Shown here: positions 35,819-45,518 of the stretch, one piece after another
How positions within the stretch are numbered: position 1 is the stretch's first letter
Layout of the letters: every line of letters starts with the position of its first letter
Assembly (NCBI GenBank): GCA_016715465.1
Contig: JADKAA010000029.1
Span: forward strand, 186,001-250,000
Direction of reading: 5' to 3'
Source: Saprospiraceae bacterium
Lineage (GTDB): Bacteria; Bacteroidota; Bacteroidia; Chitinophagales; Saprospiraceae
Length of the DNA: 64,000 bases
Made by a program: the position numbers and the translations under genes
The notes under the pieces: model-generated
What the model was told of the DNA's origin: nothing
Database searches by the model: none
The model's input: only the letters and a program-made list of their open reading frames with translations

Positions 35819-36861
35819 TTGATCAAATATTTAGCAGTTTTATTAGGATTGATTTGGTGTCAAGTGCTTAACGCACAGGACAATTACCGTATGATTGCCA
35901 TTGGATTTTACAATCTTGAAAACCTTTTTGATACCGTCAATGACACTCTGATCAACGACGAAGATTTTTTACCCGCAGGTAAAAATGCCTGGACAGATGA
36001 AAAATATGCGGAAAAACTTACAAACATGGCTTACGTAATTTCTCAAATTGCGACAGAGCACACCAAAGCTGGGCTTTCCGTTTTCGGTGTTTCAGAAATT
36101 GAAAACAGAAAGGTTTTGGAAGATCTGGCCAATCAAGATGCACTTAAATCCAGGAATTATCAAATCGTACATTTCGATTCTCCCGACCGCAGGGGGGTGG
36201 ATGTGGCATTACTTTACAATCCATTGCATTTCCATCCTGTAGCATCAACTAGCATACCTTTATTGGTATATGAAAACGGGGAAAGGGAATTTACCCGGGA
36301 TATACTCATGGTTAAAGGCCTGCTGGATGGCGATACGGTTACTTTTTTAGTAAATCACTGGCCTTCAAGACGCGGAGGAGAAGAAGTTTCCGCTTACAAA
36401 AGGAATAAAGGGGCAAAAATGTGCAGGGACATTACAGACTCTCTTTATGCAGCAAACCCAAATCATAGAGTGGTGATCATGGGTGACCTCAATGATGATC
36501 CTACCAGCCCAAGTATCAAAGGATTTTTACGCGCAAAATTTAAGGTAAGTGATATCGAGGATGGAGATATCTTTAATCCTATGTGGGACTACTATCATAG
36601 GGGTATTGGTTCCAATGCATTTAGAGACTCCTGGAGTCTTTTTGACCAGCTGATGTTCAATTCACCCTGGTTGAAAAAAACCAGACAGGTTATACCTACC
36701 ACAAAGCATTTGTTTTTAATAAGAAATTCCTTATTCAAAATTTTGGCCAATACAAGGGATATCCTTTCCGGACTTATAGTGGTGAGAACTATCAAGGCGG
36801 ATACAGTGACCATTTTCCGGTTTACGCACTTCTTATCAAGAAAGTTGAAATTCGTCCCTGA
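35819..36861 (+). pseudogene. secreted endonuclease/exonuclease/phosphatase family protein, frameshifted near the C-terminus
   Basis: An exported EEP-fold metal-dependent phosphodiesterase or phosphatase. It starts at TTG 35819 with a signal peptide (...WCQVLNAQ). Active-site motifs are FYNLENLFDT, SEIENRKVLE, NHWPSRRGG and GDLNDDPTS. After FDQLMFNSPWL the written frame becomes nonsense. Adding one A to the seven-A run at 36674-36680 restores the family ending, including the catalytic histidine motif YSDHFPVYAL, and a stop at 36861 (347 residues). As written the product lacks that histidine. It probably releases nucleotides or phosphate outside the cell for the adjacent receptor. Confidence 0.85.
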
Positions 36862-37005
36862 CCTTTCCTAAGGCACATTACAGTTTTAAAATTAATATTA
36901 CTGGATTTTCCGGGCTGTCTGCCTGCGAAGTAAACTTTAGATGCTGTTTACAGTGGCGATTGGGGATATTTGGATATAGAAAAGAATTACAAACTTGCGT
37001 AAAAT

Positions 37006-37035
37006 AAAAAATGGCCTCCCCCAGAGGCCATTTTT
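37006..37035 (+). terminator. bidirectional rho-independent terminator
   Basis: A perfect 12-bp stem (AAAAATGGCCTC with GAGGCCATTTTT) around a six-base loop, with T runs on both strands. On the plus strand it follows the nuclease/phosphatase gene; on the minus strand it would end a transcript carrying the 37040 repeat element. Confidence 0.85.
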
Positions 37036-37039
37036 CGAA

Positions 37040-37059
37040 TTATAATCCCATGAACATAT
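37040..37059 (-). repeat. 20-bp direct repeat, copy 1 (encodes MFMGL-stop on the minus strand)
   Basis: TTATAATCCCATGAACATAT, identical to copy 2 exactly 150 bp away. Read on the minus strand it gives ATG TTC ATG GGA TTA TAA, the end of a possible peptide (QDFLDMFMGL in that frame), and is followed at once by the terminator at 37006-37035. Confidence 0.8.
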
Positions 37060-37141
37060 CCAAAAAATCTTGTCATGTAGCCATCTTGCTCAAGGATGGG
37101 TTAATATTATTACGCAAAACTCAATACATTTAAAAAAACAC

Positions 37142-37185
37142 TGCTGTTGGAGGCGAAGGATTTTGGAAGATTACTCCCAACAGCA
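37142..37185 (-). terminator. hairpin with downstream T run on the minus strand
   Basis: TGCTGTTGG pairs with CCAACAGCA across a 26-base loop that can pair further. On the minus strand it is followed by GTGTTTTTTT. It sits directly after copy 2 of the 20-bp element, in the same relation as the terminator after copy 1. Confidence 0.55.
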
Positions 37186-37189
37186 ATGC

Positions 37190-37209
37190 TTATAATCCCA
37201 TGAACATAT
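37190..37209 (-). repeat. 20-bp direct repeat, copy 2 (encodes MFMGL-stop on the minus strand)
   Basis: Identical to copy 1. Its minus-strand frame reads ...REFISNMFMGL-stop, similar in character to the copy 1 frame, and it is also followed by a hairpin. Confidence 0.8.
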
Positions 37210-37536
37210 TTGAAATAAATTCCCTGATTCTTTAATCAAGCTTTTATAATAAATTTCATGATACAATATTCCGATGTTTTTCCCGCCCTGTCAAATTCAT
37301 TTTTTTGATGTTGTAATATATAATTATATATAATACATAAAACATTGATAGATATCACATATCACTGATAATCAGGTATATATTTTTATATTTATTTCTC
37401 CAATGTTGCAAATAATCGCAATAAAAATCAGAAATCACCATATGCTGGGTGAAATTAAAAATTGAACGGCTGGAAATAATTAATTAAAATTTTAGGAATA
37501 ATTAACAAACAGGACGAGATTTATCTCAAACTCAGC

Positions 37537-38241
37537 TTATTTTTTATCATTAAGTGATTCAAATAACACGGATCCAACGATCGCTGCCGTTTCAGTTCTC
37601 AATATGGTTTGACCCAATGATACCGCCTGGTATCCCAATGATAAGGCAGCAGAGACTTCATCCTCCGTGAAATCTCCTTCCGGACCTATCAATATTACTT
37701 TTTTTAAGTCCTTTTCCATCCGGTTAATCAAATGCATATCCCGAACGGTACAGCTGGCAATGAATTTTTGTTCAAAATTACCGGCAATCCTTAAAGCCTC
37801 CTGGTAAGATTTTTCATATTGAATTGTTGGCAAATGACAATGCTTTGCCTGTTTCATGGCAGATATTGCCGTTTTTTGAAGGCGGTTCAGGTTAAGGGCT
37901 GACCTTTCAGTGCGCCTGGTTTCAAACAATAAAATCCATAAAATTCCTATTTCCACTGCTTTTTCAACAAACAACTCCATTCTGTCCATTGATTTGGTCA
38001 GCGCCATGGCTATGCCATTGCCAATACCCGGCTGTGGCACCTGTTCAATTTCCCTGACTTCAAACTTTAATCTGGATTTTTCCACATTTATGATTGTACA
38101 GTGACAAAGTTTTCCCATGCCGTTGGTCACAAATATGTCATCTCCGGTCTTAAACCTGAGTACATGGGTGCAATGGTGATGCTCCTCGTCGGTAAGCCAA
38201 CCCTGGGTTTCTGTAATTTCGCCTGAATAAAAAACAAACAA
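37537..38241 (-). CDS. rsmE: 16S rRNA (uracil-1498 N3) methyltransferase
   Basis: A 234-residue SPOUT methyltransferase that modifies U1498 of 16S rRNA in the 30S subunit. It has an N-terminal PUA-like domain (HHHCTHVLRFKTGDDI) and the SPOUT knot motifs LIGPEGDFTEDEV and LGQTILRTETAAI. The length is typical. It is a single gene on the minus strand, divergent from rseP. Confidence 0.95.
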   Translation of the reverse strand: MFVFYSGEITETQGWLTDEEHHHCTHVLRFKTGDDIFVTNGMGKLCHCTIINVEKSRLKFEVREIEQVPQPGIGNGIAMALTKSMDRMELFVEKAVEIGILWILLFETRRTERSALNLNRLQKTAISAMKQAKHCHLPTIQYEKSYQEALRIAGNFEQKFIASCTVRDMHLINRMEKDLKKVILIGPEGDFTEDEVSAALSLGYQAVSLGQTILRTETAAIVGSVLFESLNDKK

Positions 38242-38271
38242 TTGAAAATCTTAAAGAATGAATAAATTACT

Positions 38272-38279
38272 TACTTTTG
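38272..38279 (+). promoter_or_regulatory. candidate -7 box (TACTTTTG) for rseP
   Basis: An exact TAnnTTTG match in the rsmE/rseP divergent region, 72 bp before the rseP ATG. No -33 element at the expected spacing. Confidence 0.35.
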
Positions 38280-38351
38280 CGCACCACAATAAGAACAAAG
38301 CCGTTACAGATTGTATTTAATGGCAAATATATACATATATAAGATTTTTAA

Positions 38352-39698
38352 ATGAGCATCACCCAAATATTAAGTATAGCAGGTCAACTGATTTTGAGTT
38401 TATCCATTCTCGTTGTGTTGCATGAATGTGGACATTTTTTTCCGGCAAAATGGTTTAAAACCAGGGTAGAAAAGTTTTACCTCTTTTTCGATCCATGGTT
38501 TAGCCTTGTGAAATATAAAAAAGGTGATACGGAGTACGGACTCGGATGGATACCTTTTGGCGGATATGTCAAAATCTCCGGCATGGTGGATGAAAGCATG
38601 GACATAGAACAACTCAAACAACCGCCACAACCCTGGGAGTTCAGGTCCAAACCAGCCTGGCAGCGTCTAATCATCATGATTGGAGGCGTAGTGGTCAATT
38701 TCATTCTTGGCTTTTTTATTTTTGCCATGATTTTGTTCACTTGGGGCAGAACTTATTACAAAAATGCCGACATTAAGTATGGTATCGCAGTTGACTCTCT
38801 TGGCAACAGTTTGGGACTGAGGGATGGGGATAAGATAATTGCTGTAGGTGGCCTAGCCATGGAGAAATTCTCCTCCGGCTTTATGGTAAAACAGATCGTT
38901 TTGCAAAACGCAAATGTGATTCGGGTGGAAAGAAACGGCCAGGAACAAGACCTTCAGATACCAGGAGACCTCGCTCTAAAACTGACAGGCAAAGAATATA
39001 AAAACAAGGAAATATTTTCTTTTAGATATCCTCAACGCATTGACGCAGTTAAAAAAGGCAGCATTGGCGAAAAGTCAGGTCTTAAAGTCGGTGATAAGGT
39101 AATTTCCATAAACGATAACCCGAATGTTTTTTATGCCCATGAATTTGCCAATGAGATTCGAAAACATTCAAAAGAAAATGTCAGTCTGAAGGTCCTTCGC
39201 GGCCAGGATACACTTAATCTCACAGCGCAACTTGATTCTACTTCCACGCTTGGGGTTGGTCTTACCAATCCTGACGCATTTCTCACGGCTTCCAAAGAAA
39301 AATATTCATTTTTTCAAGCCTTACCTGAAGGCGTAAAAGAAGGAACCGGGTTTTTGTCAGACCAGATAAGTGCATTTGGACAGATGTTTAAAGGTAAGAT
39401 CAAAGCCCAGGACAATTTAGGCAGTATTTTTTCTGTAGCCACTTTGTTTGATCCTTCCTGGAGTTGGGAAAAATTCTGGCGCATCACCGCTATGTTGAGT
39501 GTGATCCTTGCTTTTTTCAACATACTTCCGATACCTGCACTTGATGGAGGCTATGTACTCTTCCTTCTTATTGAAGCCATAACAGGCAAAAAATTCAGCG
39601 ACAAGTTTATGGAAATCGTTACTACTGCTGGATTTCTGATTCTCATTACTTTAATGCTCCTGGCTATTGGTCTGGATATCAACAGATTTTTCAGATAA
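38352..39698 (+). CDS. rseP: RIP metalloprotease (site-2 protease) RseP
   Basis: A 448-residue inner-membrane zinc protease that cuts anti-sigma factors or signal-peptide remnants inside the membrane. The zinc HExxH is VVLHECGHFF (about residue 24), with two PDZ regions (about 130-210 and 225-310) and the C-terminal membrane motif NILPIPALDGG (about 395). The PDZ core GEKSGLKVGDKVISIN is clear. It is a candidate to act on the ECF regulator near 7.5 kb, but no direct link is shown. hscB starts 3 bp after its stop. Confidence 0.95.
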   Translation: MSITQILSIAGQLILSLSILVVLHECGHFFPAKWFKTRVEKFYLFFDPWFSLVKYKKGDTEYGLGWIPFGGYVKISGMVDESMDIEQLKQPPQPWEFRSKPAWQRLIIMIGGVVVNFILGFFIFAMILFTWGRTYYKNADIKYGIAVDSLGNSLGLRDGDKIIAVGGLAMEKFSSGFMVKQIVLQNANVIRVERNGQEQDLQIPGDLALKLTGKEYKNKEIFSFRYPQRIDAVKKGSIGEKSGLKVGDKVISINDNPNVFYAHEFANEIRKHSKENVSLKVLRGQDTLNLTAQLDSTSTLGVGLTNPDAFLTASKEKYSFFQALPEGVKEGTGFLSDQISAFGQMFKGKIKAQDNLGSIFSVATLFDPSWSWEKFWRITAMLSVILAFFNILPIPALDGGYVLFLLIEAITGKKFSDKFMEIVTTAGFLILITLMLLAIGLDINRFFR

Positions 39699-39701
39699 GG
39701 T

Positions 39702-40229
39702 ATGAACTACTTCGAGTTTTTTGATTTAGAGGAATCGCTGTCAGTGAATAGATCAAAGCTAAAAAGTGTATTCATTGAGAAAAGCAGGCTTTACCATCCG
39801 GACTTGCAACAAGGTGTGGAATCGGACGGAGACACACTGGAATTGTCTGCACTGACCAATAAGGCATTTCTGACCCTCAATGATGAATTGTCCGCATTCA
39901 AATATCTCCTGTCTTTATATGTAATGGATACCACAAGTAGCGCGCATATGCTCAGCGCTTCATTCCTCAGTGAAATGATGGAGTTAAATGAAGAGGCGAT
40001 GGAGGCAAGATTAAATTCCGACTCACAGGCCATAGAGCAAATGACCAGGTTACTCGATGAAAAGCAGGCCTTTATGCGATCACAGCTTAATTCCGTAGTT
40101 CAAGGATACCATTACCTGCTGCCTTTGAAAGAGAAAACCATACTTTTAAAGGAAATTCAATCATACTGTATTCACGTCAACTACTTGAAAAGATTAAAAG
40201 AAAATCTTTTAGGCTTTACCGAATTATAA
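39702..40229 (+). CDS. hscB: iron-sulfur assembly co-chaperone HscB
   Basis: A 175-residue type III J-protein. The N-terminal J domain has the HPD motif (RLYHPDLQQ, about residue 31), and the C-terminal helical domain (about 95-170) binds IscU. With HscA it helps transfer clusters from the scaffold. HscA and IscU are not in the window, but ferredoxin and IscX are encoded at 54.7-55.3 kb. It is 3 bp after rseP, so it is probably co-transcribed. Confidence 0.9.
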   Translation: MNYFEFFDLEESLSVNRSKLKSVFIEKSRLYHPDLQQGVESDGDTLELSALTNKAFLTLNDELSAFKYLLSLYVMDTTSSAHMLSASFLSEMMELNEEAMEARLNSDSQAIEQMTRLLDEKQAFMRSQLNSVVQGYHYLLPLKEKTILLKEIQSYCIHVNYLKRLKENLLGFTEL

Positions 40230-40334
40230 GATGTAGCTGACTCTGACATATCGCCCCAAACTCGTCAATTTTATCAGTTCAATATGTCAACTTTACACTA
40301 AGTATCCTTATTATTGCATTGAAAATGAAATCAG

Positions 40335-40982
40335 ATGATCCGAGGATGTATTTTTGACCTTGATGGGGTCATTGTTGACACAGCAAAATATCATTATTTA
40401 GCATGGAAAAGAATGGCCTCCCTCTTAGGGGTAGCCTTTACTGAAGAGGACAATGAACACCTCAAAGGAGTAAGCAGAATGCAATCTCTTCAATATATTC
40501 TCAATAAAGGCGGAATAAAATGCTCTGACGAGGACAAGCAAAAGTATGCTAAAGCCAAAAATGAATGGTATGTCGATTATATCAGTACGATCGATGAAAC
40601 TGAAATTCTTCCTGGTGCACAGGAACTGCTCATCGACCTTAAGAAAAACAATGTGGGCATAGCACTGGGTAGCGCCAGTAAAAATGCAAAACCCCTGCTT
40701 AAAAACATTCACTTAATCGATTTTTTTGATTTCATCTCTGACGGAAACAGTACAGAAAAATCGAAACCAGATCCTGATGTTTTTCTCATTGCAGCCAAAG
40801 GTCTAAATCTACAGCCTGCATATTGCATAGTTTTTGAAGATTCCGTCAAAGGTATAGAAGCTGCTTTAAAGGGAGGGTTCAGGTCAATGGGTATTGGAGA
40901 TAAAAATGTCTTGAACGGGGCTGAACACACCATGCCCGGACTCTCCGGCCTGAGCTGGGAGGTATTAGAAAAATTATATTAA
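40335..40982 (+). CDS. pgmB: beta-phosphoglucomutase
   Basis: A 215-residue HAD-family mutase that converts beta-glucose-1-phosphate to glucose-6-phosphate. The nucleophile and acid pair is FDLDGVIVD (Asp at residues 8 and 10), with the substrate-specificity region HYLAWKRMA, the KGVSRMQSL cap loop, and the later SAS and EDSVKGIEAA motifs. The maltose-phosphorylase gene that follows 24 bp downstream makes beta-glucose-1-phosphate, which fixes the function. Confidence 0.93.
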   Translation: MIRGCIFDLDGVIVDTAKYHYLAWKRMASLLGVAFTEEDNEHLKGVSRMQSLQYILNKGGIKCSDEDKQKYAKAKNEWYVDYISTIDETEILPGAQELLIDLKKNNVGIALGSASKNAKPLLKNIHLIDFFDFISDGNSTEKSKPDPDVFLIAAKGLNLQPAYCIVFEDSVKGIEAALKGGFRSMGIGDKNVLNGAEHTMPGLSGLSWEVLEKLY

Positions 40983-41006
40983 AACCAACTATAATTCTAT
41001 TTACAA

Positions 41007-43321
41007 ATGAAAGACTACATCATAGCCGATGAATGGAGGATCATAGAAAATGACTTCCATGCTGAATACAATGAAATTTCTGAGAGTTTGTTTTCCATAG
41101 GAAATGGACACATGGGGCAGAGGGCAAACTTTGAAGAAAGTTTTTCCGGTAAATCATTGCAGGGTAGTTATGTGGGTGGTGTTTACTATCCGGACAAAAC
41201 AAAAGTAGGGTGGTGGAAAAATGGTTATCCGGAATACTTTGCCAAAGTATTAAATTCAGTCAATTGGATAGGTCTGGAGATTTTTATCAATGGAGAAGAA
41301 CTCGATCTGGCAAAAGTAAAGTCTATACACTCTTTTTCCAGGGAATTGGACATGATGAATGGCATTCTAAGGAGAAGTTTTCAATGCACCTTACAAAATG
41401 ACTGTGAAATAAAAGTAGAAGCCAGACGCTTTGTTAGCATGGATCAGGAGGAACTCGGTATATTGACCTATACCATTTATGCCCTTAATTTTACAGGCGA
41501 ATTGAAGGTTAAATCCTTTCTGGATGCGGATATTGCCAATAAAGATTCAAACTACGACGAGAAATTTTGGGAAGAAGTTTCCCAGGATTCAGATGGCCGG
41601 GACATGTTTGTTGTTACAGTGACAAAAAGACAGAATTCTATGTCTCAGCACTTTGTCATACCATGATCGAACAAACTGGGAACTATACACACAATGCCAG
41701 CGAAACAGGAACTGCACAAAAATATGCAAGCCAAACCTTCATCACAGCCATTTCGCAGGCGGCACCTGTAACCATTGAAAAATATGTAGTCATAGCTTCA
41801 TCACTAAATCACGGGGAAGCGGAATTGTTAAAATACAGCCAAAGTTTACTCAACAGTGCAGTCTTTAAAGGAATAGAAGTATTGGAGAATGCCCACGCCT
41901 TAAAATGGCATCAGGTGTGGCAGGATTGTGACATCATCATAGAAGGAGACACTGCAGCCCAGCAAGGTATAAGATTTAATATTTTTCAACTTTATGCTAC
42001 CTACAACGGCAGAGATTCCAGGTTGAACATTGGCCCAAAGGGGTTTACCGGAGAAAAATACGGTGGAAGCACATATTGGGATACAGAGGCCTATTGTTTG
42101 CCCTTTTATATGGCCACCTCAGACATTACCATTGCCAAAAATCTTTTGGTTTACAGATATAATCAATTGGACAAAGCCATTGAAAATGCCAAAAACCTTG
42201 GGTTTACCAATGGTGCTGCCTTATATCCTATGGTTACTATGAACGGGGAAGAATGTCACAATGAATGGGAAATTACCTTTGAAGAAATTCACCGGAATGG
42301 TGCCATTGCCTATGCCATATATGACTATGAAAAATATACAGGGGATACCACCTATTGCGATGACAAGGGAATTGAAGTCTTGATTGGCATAGCGCGGTTT
42401 TGGGCACAACGCGTAAATTTTTCTACTCATAAAAAGCAATATGTAATGCTTGGGGTAACTGGCCCCAATGAATATGAAAACAATGTCAACAATAATTGGT
42501 ACACAAGTTATATCGCTGTCTGGTGTCTGCGATTTACTTCAGACAAAATTGCCCATTTAAAATCAAACAATGCTTCCAGGTGGAATGAAGTTTCCAAAAA
42601 AGTTAACTTCACGGAAAGCGAATTGACCAAATGGAGTGATATTATTGACTTGATGTTCTTCCCGGAAGACAAGGAACTGGGTATCTTTTTGCAACAGGAT
42701 GGATATTTAGACAAGGAACAAATTTTGGTGAATGACCTCCCCGCTTCGGACCGGCCATTAAATCAAAAATGGTCATGGGACAGGATACTTAGATCTTGTT
42801 TTATCAAACAGGCTGATGTACTTCAGGGCTTATATTTTTTCGAAGAAGATTTTGATTTGGATACCCACAAAAGAAATTTTGACTTTTATGAACCTCGCAC
42901 TGTGCATGAGTCTTCTCTTTCACCATGTGTTCATTCCATCCTTGCTGCCAAAATAGGCGATAGGGAAAAATCTTATGAGATGTACTTACGAACATCACGG
43001 TTGGATCTCAATGACTACAACAACGACACCGAAGACGGTTTGCACATCACCAGCATGGCCGGAACCTGGCTGTCTGTGGTAAAGGGTTTTGGTGGTTTGC
43101 GGGTGCACGATGGAATGTTGCACTTTACGCCATATTTGCCGGGTCATTTTACTGCTCTTGACTTTAGAGTCAAATTCAGAAAGGCCATTGTTTCCTGTCG
43201 CATTACCCAGTCTGGCATATATATCACAAATGAATCCAATGAAAAAATGATTTTCACCATTTACGGTAAGCAGCACGAAATAGAAGCAAATGGTCGGTTG
43301 GAAACCAGCTATCAATCATGA
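41007..43321 (+). pseudogene. GH65 maltose phosphorylase-type enzyme, one frame break
   Basis: A glycoside hydrolase family 65 enzyme, most probably maltose phosphorylase, which phosphorolyses maltose to glucose and beta-glucose-1-phosphate. The N-terminal domain (FSIGNGHMGQRANFEESFSG) and the catalytic barrel (YWDTEAYCLPFY, and GVTGPNEYENNV with the catalytic Glu) are both present. The frame breaks at 41624-41628, where adding one A to the five-A run joins VVTVT to KKTEFYVSAL. The restored length is 771 residues, normal for GH65. As written, both halves are incomplete. It lies between pgmB and a TSUP permease whose ATG overlaps its stop. Confidence 0.88.
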
Positions 43322-44097
43322 ATTGGGAGTGGCTATTAATTGCACTTGTGGCATTGTCTGCCTCCATGCTTACCTTTTTTTCAGGATTCGGACTCGGCAC
43401 AATCCTTTCGGCCTGCCTGTTCATCTTTTTTGAGGTGCCCATAGCCATTGCCATCACAGGCATTGTGCACTTAAGCAATAATCTTTTCAAATTGATCCTG
43501 ACTTCAAAATCCATAAATTGGAATCTGGTGAAATGGTTTGGTATTCCTGCCATCTTAGGGGCAATTGGAGGTGCCTATTTCTTACATATGATTTCCGGCG
43601 ATGATCCCTTACATGTATATAAGATCGGCGAAACAATCCATCATATATCCGTTCTCAAGATCACTATGGCACTGGTAATGGTCATTTTTGTATTTTGGGA
43701 CTGGCTACCCGGACTTAAGCGAATCAAATTCGAAGGCATAGGCAGTTCAATTGGAGGATTAATTACTGGATTTTTTGGTGGACTCTCCGGACATCAGGGG
43801 GCGCTTCGCTCCGCATTTTTAGTAAAAGGCCAACTCGACAAAAACGCCTATATTGCTACCGGGGTAATGATAGCCTGCTTGGTTGACATTGGAAGGATAC
43901 CGGTTTACTTTTCGCAGATAAATACCGGTGTATTGCAGGAACAATGGAAAATCATAGTATTGGCGACCCTTTCAGCTTTCATTGGAACTATGCTGGGAAA
44001 TAAAATGATCACAAAAATAACCATCCGGCAAATACAAAATCTGGTAGCCTGTTTATTACTAACTGTTGCCATGCTCCTGGGCTCAGGCATTTTATAA
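43318..44097 (+). CDS. TSUP (TauE/SafE) family permease
   Basis: A 259-residue membrane protein of the sulfite-exporter TauE/SafE superfamily with about eight helices. The family's glycine-rich repeat segments are visible as FFSGFGLGTILSA and FFGGLSGHQGALRSAF. Its ATG overlaps the GH65 stop by 4 bp (ATGA). Its place inside a maltose operon is unusual, since known members carry sulfite, sulfoacetate or other small anions. It might export an organic acid, but that is only a guess. Confidence 0.85.
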   Translation: MNWEWLLIALVALSASMLTFFSGFGLGTILSACLFIFFEVPIAIAITGIVHLSNNLFKLILTSKSINWNLVKWFGIPAILGAIGGAYFLHMISGDDPLHVYKIGETIHHISVLKITMALVMVIFVFWDWLPGLKRIKFEGIGSSIGGLITGFFGGLSGHQGALRSAFLVKGQLDKNAYIATGVMIACLVDIGRIPVYFSQINTGVLQEQWKIIVLATLSAFIGTMLGNKMITKITIRQIQNLVACLLLTVAMLLGSGIL

Positions 44098-44113
44098 AAC
44101 CTAATATCATGAC

Positions 44114-45490
44114 ATGAAAAAACTAATATTTTTTATACTTGCAGTTTCAATTTTTTCCACTTGTAAGGATACATCAAAAGACAAAGATATGCATACAATT
44201 CAAGATGAGTTTACTTTGCCGGAATGGGCAAAATCTGCAGTGATCTATGAAGTAAATATCCGGCAATATACCCCCGAAGGTACCCTCAATGCATTTTCAG
44301 ATCACATACCACGACTCAAAGCGCTGGGTGTAGATATTCTATGGCTTATGCCCGTATTTCCAATCAGCGAAACCAAACGAAAAGGTAGTTTGGGAAGCTA
44401 TTACGCTGTATCGGATTTCAGAACCGTAAATCCGGAATTTGGAACTCTGGAAGATTTAAAAAATCTGATTGATAAGATCCATGCTTATAATATGAAAGTC
44501 ATTTTGGACTGGGTACCCAATCATACGGGCTGGGACCATACCTGGATAAAGACCCACCCGGAATTTTATACGAAAGGACCTGATGGCAATATAACAGACC
44601 CCATCGATCCCGTGACAGGCAAATCGCACGGCTGGTCAGACGTGGCAGACCTCAATTACGACAATCCGGAAATGCGAAAAGCCATGATTGGAGACCTTGT
44701 ACATTGGGTAAAAAATTATAACATTGATGGTTATCGAATGGATATAGCATTTGGAGTGCCTTTGGACTTTTGGAAAACATGTGCAGATACCCTGATGAAA
44801 ACCAGAAATGATCTCTTTTTGCTTGCGGAGGCCGAAATACCAGATCAATTAAATGAAAAAACCTTTCACGCCTGTTATGGCTGGTCATTCTTTCACACCA
44901 TGAACGCCATTGCCCGGGGTGAGAAAAATGTGAGCCATATTCGGGAATGGATTGAGAATGAAAGAAGCAGATACCACCGTGGATCCATAATGCATTTTAT
45001 TACCAACCATGACGAAAATTCATGGAATGGAACTGAATTTGAAAGAATGGGTAGTGGGTATAAGGCATTTGCCATCCTGGCTATGACCATGGACGGCATT
45101 CCACTTATTTATTCTGGTCAGGAGGAACCCTTGACAAAGAGGTTGGCTTTTTTTGAAAAAGACAGCATTAGCTTTCGTACCCTTTCCAACATGGATTTTT
45201 ATGCGACCCTGACAGCTTTAAAACACCAGGAGGAGGCAGTATGGAATGAACCGTATGGTGCTCCATTACAGTTTATCGGAGATTCAGATCATATAGCAGC
45301 ATATAAACGGGAAAAAAACAACAGTAAAGTCGTCATTATGGTCAACCTTTCAGACCAAAAGAGGTCAGTTGTACTGAACGAAGATGTCAACCAGATGCTG
45401 GATATTTACAGAAGGGTAGATGTCAGCCTCAGGAAAGGGGAGTCCATTGAAATGCAACCGTGGGAATCCTGGGTAATGATTAAGAAATAG
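44114..45490 (+). CDS. GH13 alpha-amylase family lipoprotein
   Basis: A 458-residue GH13 enzyme. The lipoprotein signal FILAVSIFSTCKD (Cys about residue 17) places it on the envelope. Conserved regions are DWVPNHT (I), GYRMDIAFG with the nucleophile Asp (II), LLAEAEI with the acid Glu (III) and FITNHDENSW (IV). It probably cleaves maltodextrins outside or in the periplasm and feeds the downstream symporter. It lacks an obvious starch-binding domain. Confidence 0.92.
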   Translation: MKKLIFFILAVSIFSTCKDTSKDKDMHTIQDEFTLPEWAKSAVIYEVNIRQYTPEGTLNAFSDHIPRLKALGVDILWLMPVFPISETKRKGSLGSYYAVSDFRTVNPEFGTLEDLKNLIDKIHAYNMKVILDWVPNHTGWDHTWIKTHPEFYTKGPDGNITDPIDPVTGKSHGWSDVADLNYDNPEMRKAMIGDLVHWVKNYNIDGYRMDIAFGVPLDFWKTCADTLMKTRNDLFLLAEAEIPDQLNEKTFHACYGWSFFHTMNAIARGEKNVSHIREWIENERSRYHRGSIMHFITNHDENSWNGTEFERMGSGYKAFAILAMTMDGIPLIYSGQEEPLTKRLAFFEKDSISFRTLSNMDFYATLTALKHQEEAVWNEPYGAPLQFIGDSDHIAAYKREKNNSKVVIMVNLSDQKRSVVLNEDVNQMLDIYRRVDVSLRKGESIEMQPWESWVMIKK

Positions 45491-45518
45491 TATATTTGTT
45501 TACAGTCAATTAACTACC

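Larger units (their letters stand above)
36862..37536. other. gene-poor interval with hairpins and a duplicated 20-bp element
   Basis: About 675 bp without a recognisable protein gene. It contains a strong bidirectional terminator (37006-37035), a second long hairpin (37142-37185), and two identical 20-bp elements 150 bp apart (listed separately). The rest, about 37260-37520, is extremely AT-rich (for example long AT runs near 37315-37400) with no coding pattern or tRNA-like fold that I could see. Confidence 0.8.

Noticed and set aside
36993..37074. A minus-strand frame running through copy 1 of the 20-bp element and the terminator (begins MTRFFGYVHG).
   Set aside because: It passes through a strong terminator stem and has no homology or promoter; the hairpin explains the sequence better.
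37040..37209. The two 20-bp repeats as a CRISPR array.
   Set aside because: Only two copies, the spacing of 130 bp is too long, there is no palindromic repeat and no cas genes.
37260..37520. The very AT-rich region as a replication origin.
   Set aside because: No DnaA-box cluster was visible and no dnaA or dnaN gene is near; parAB alone, 20 kb away, is not enough.
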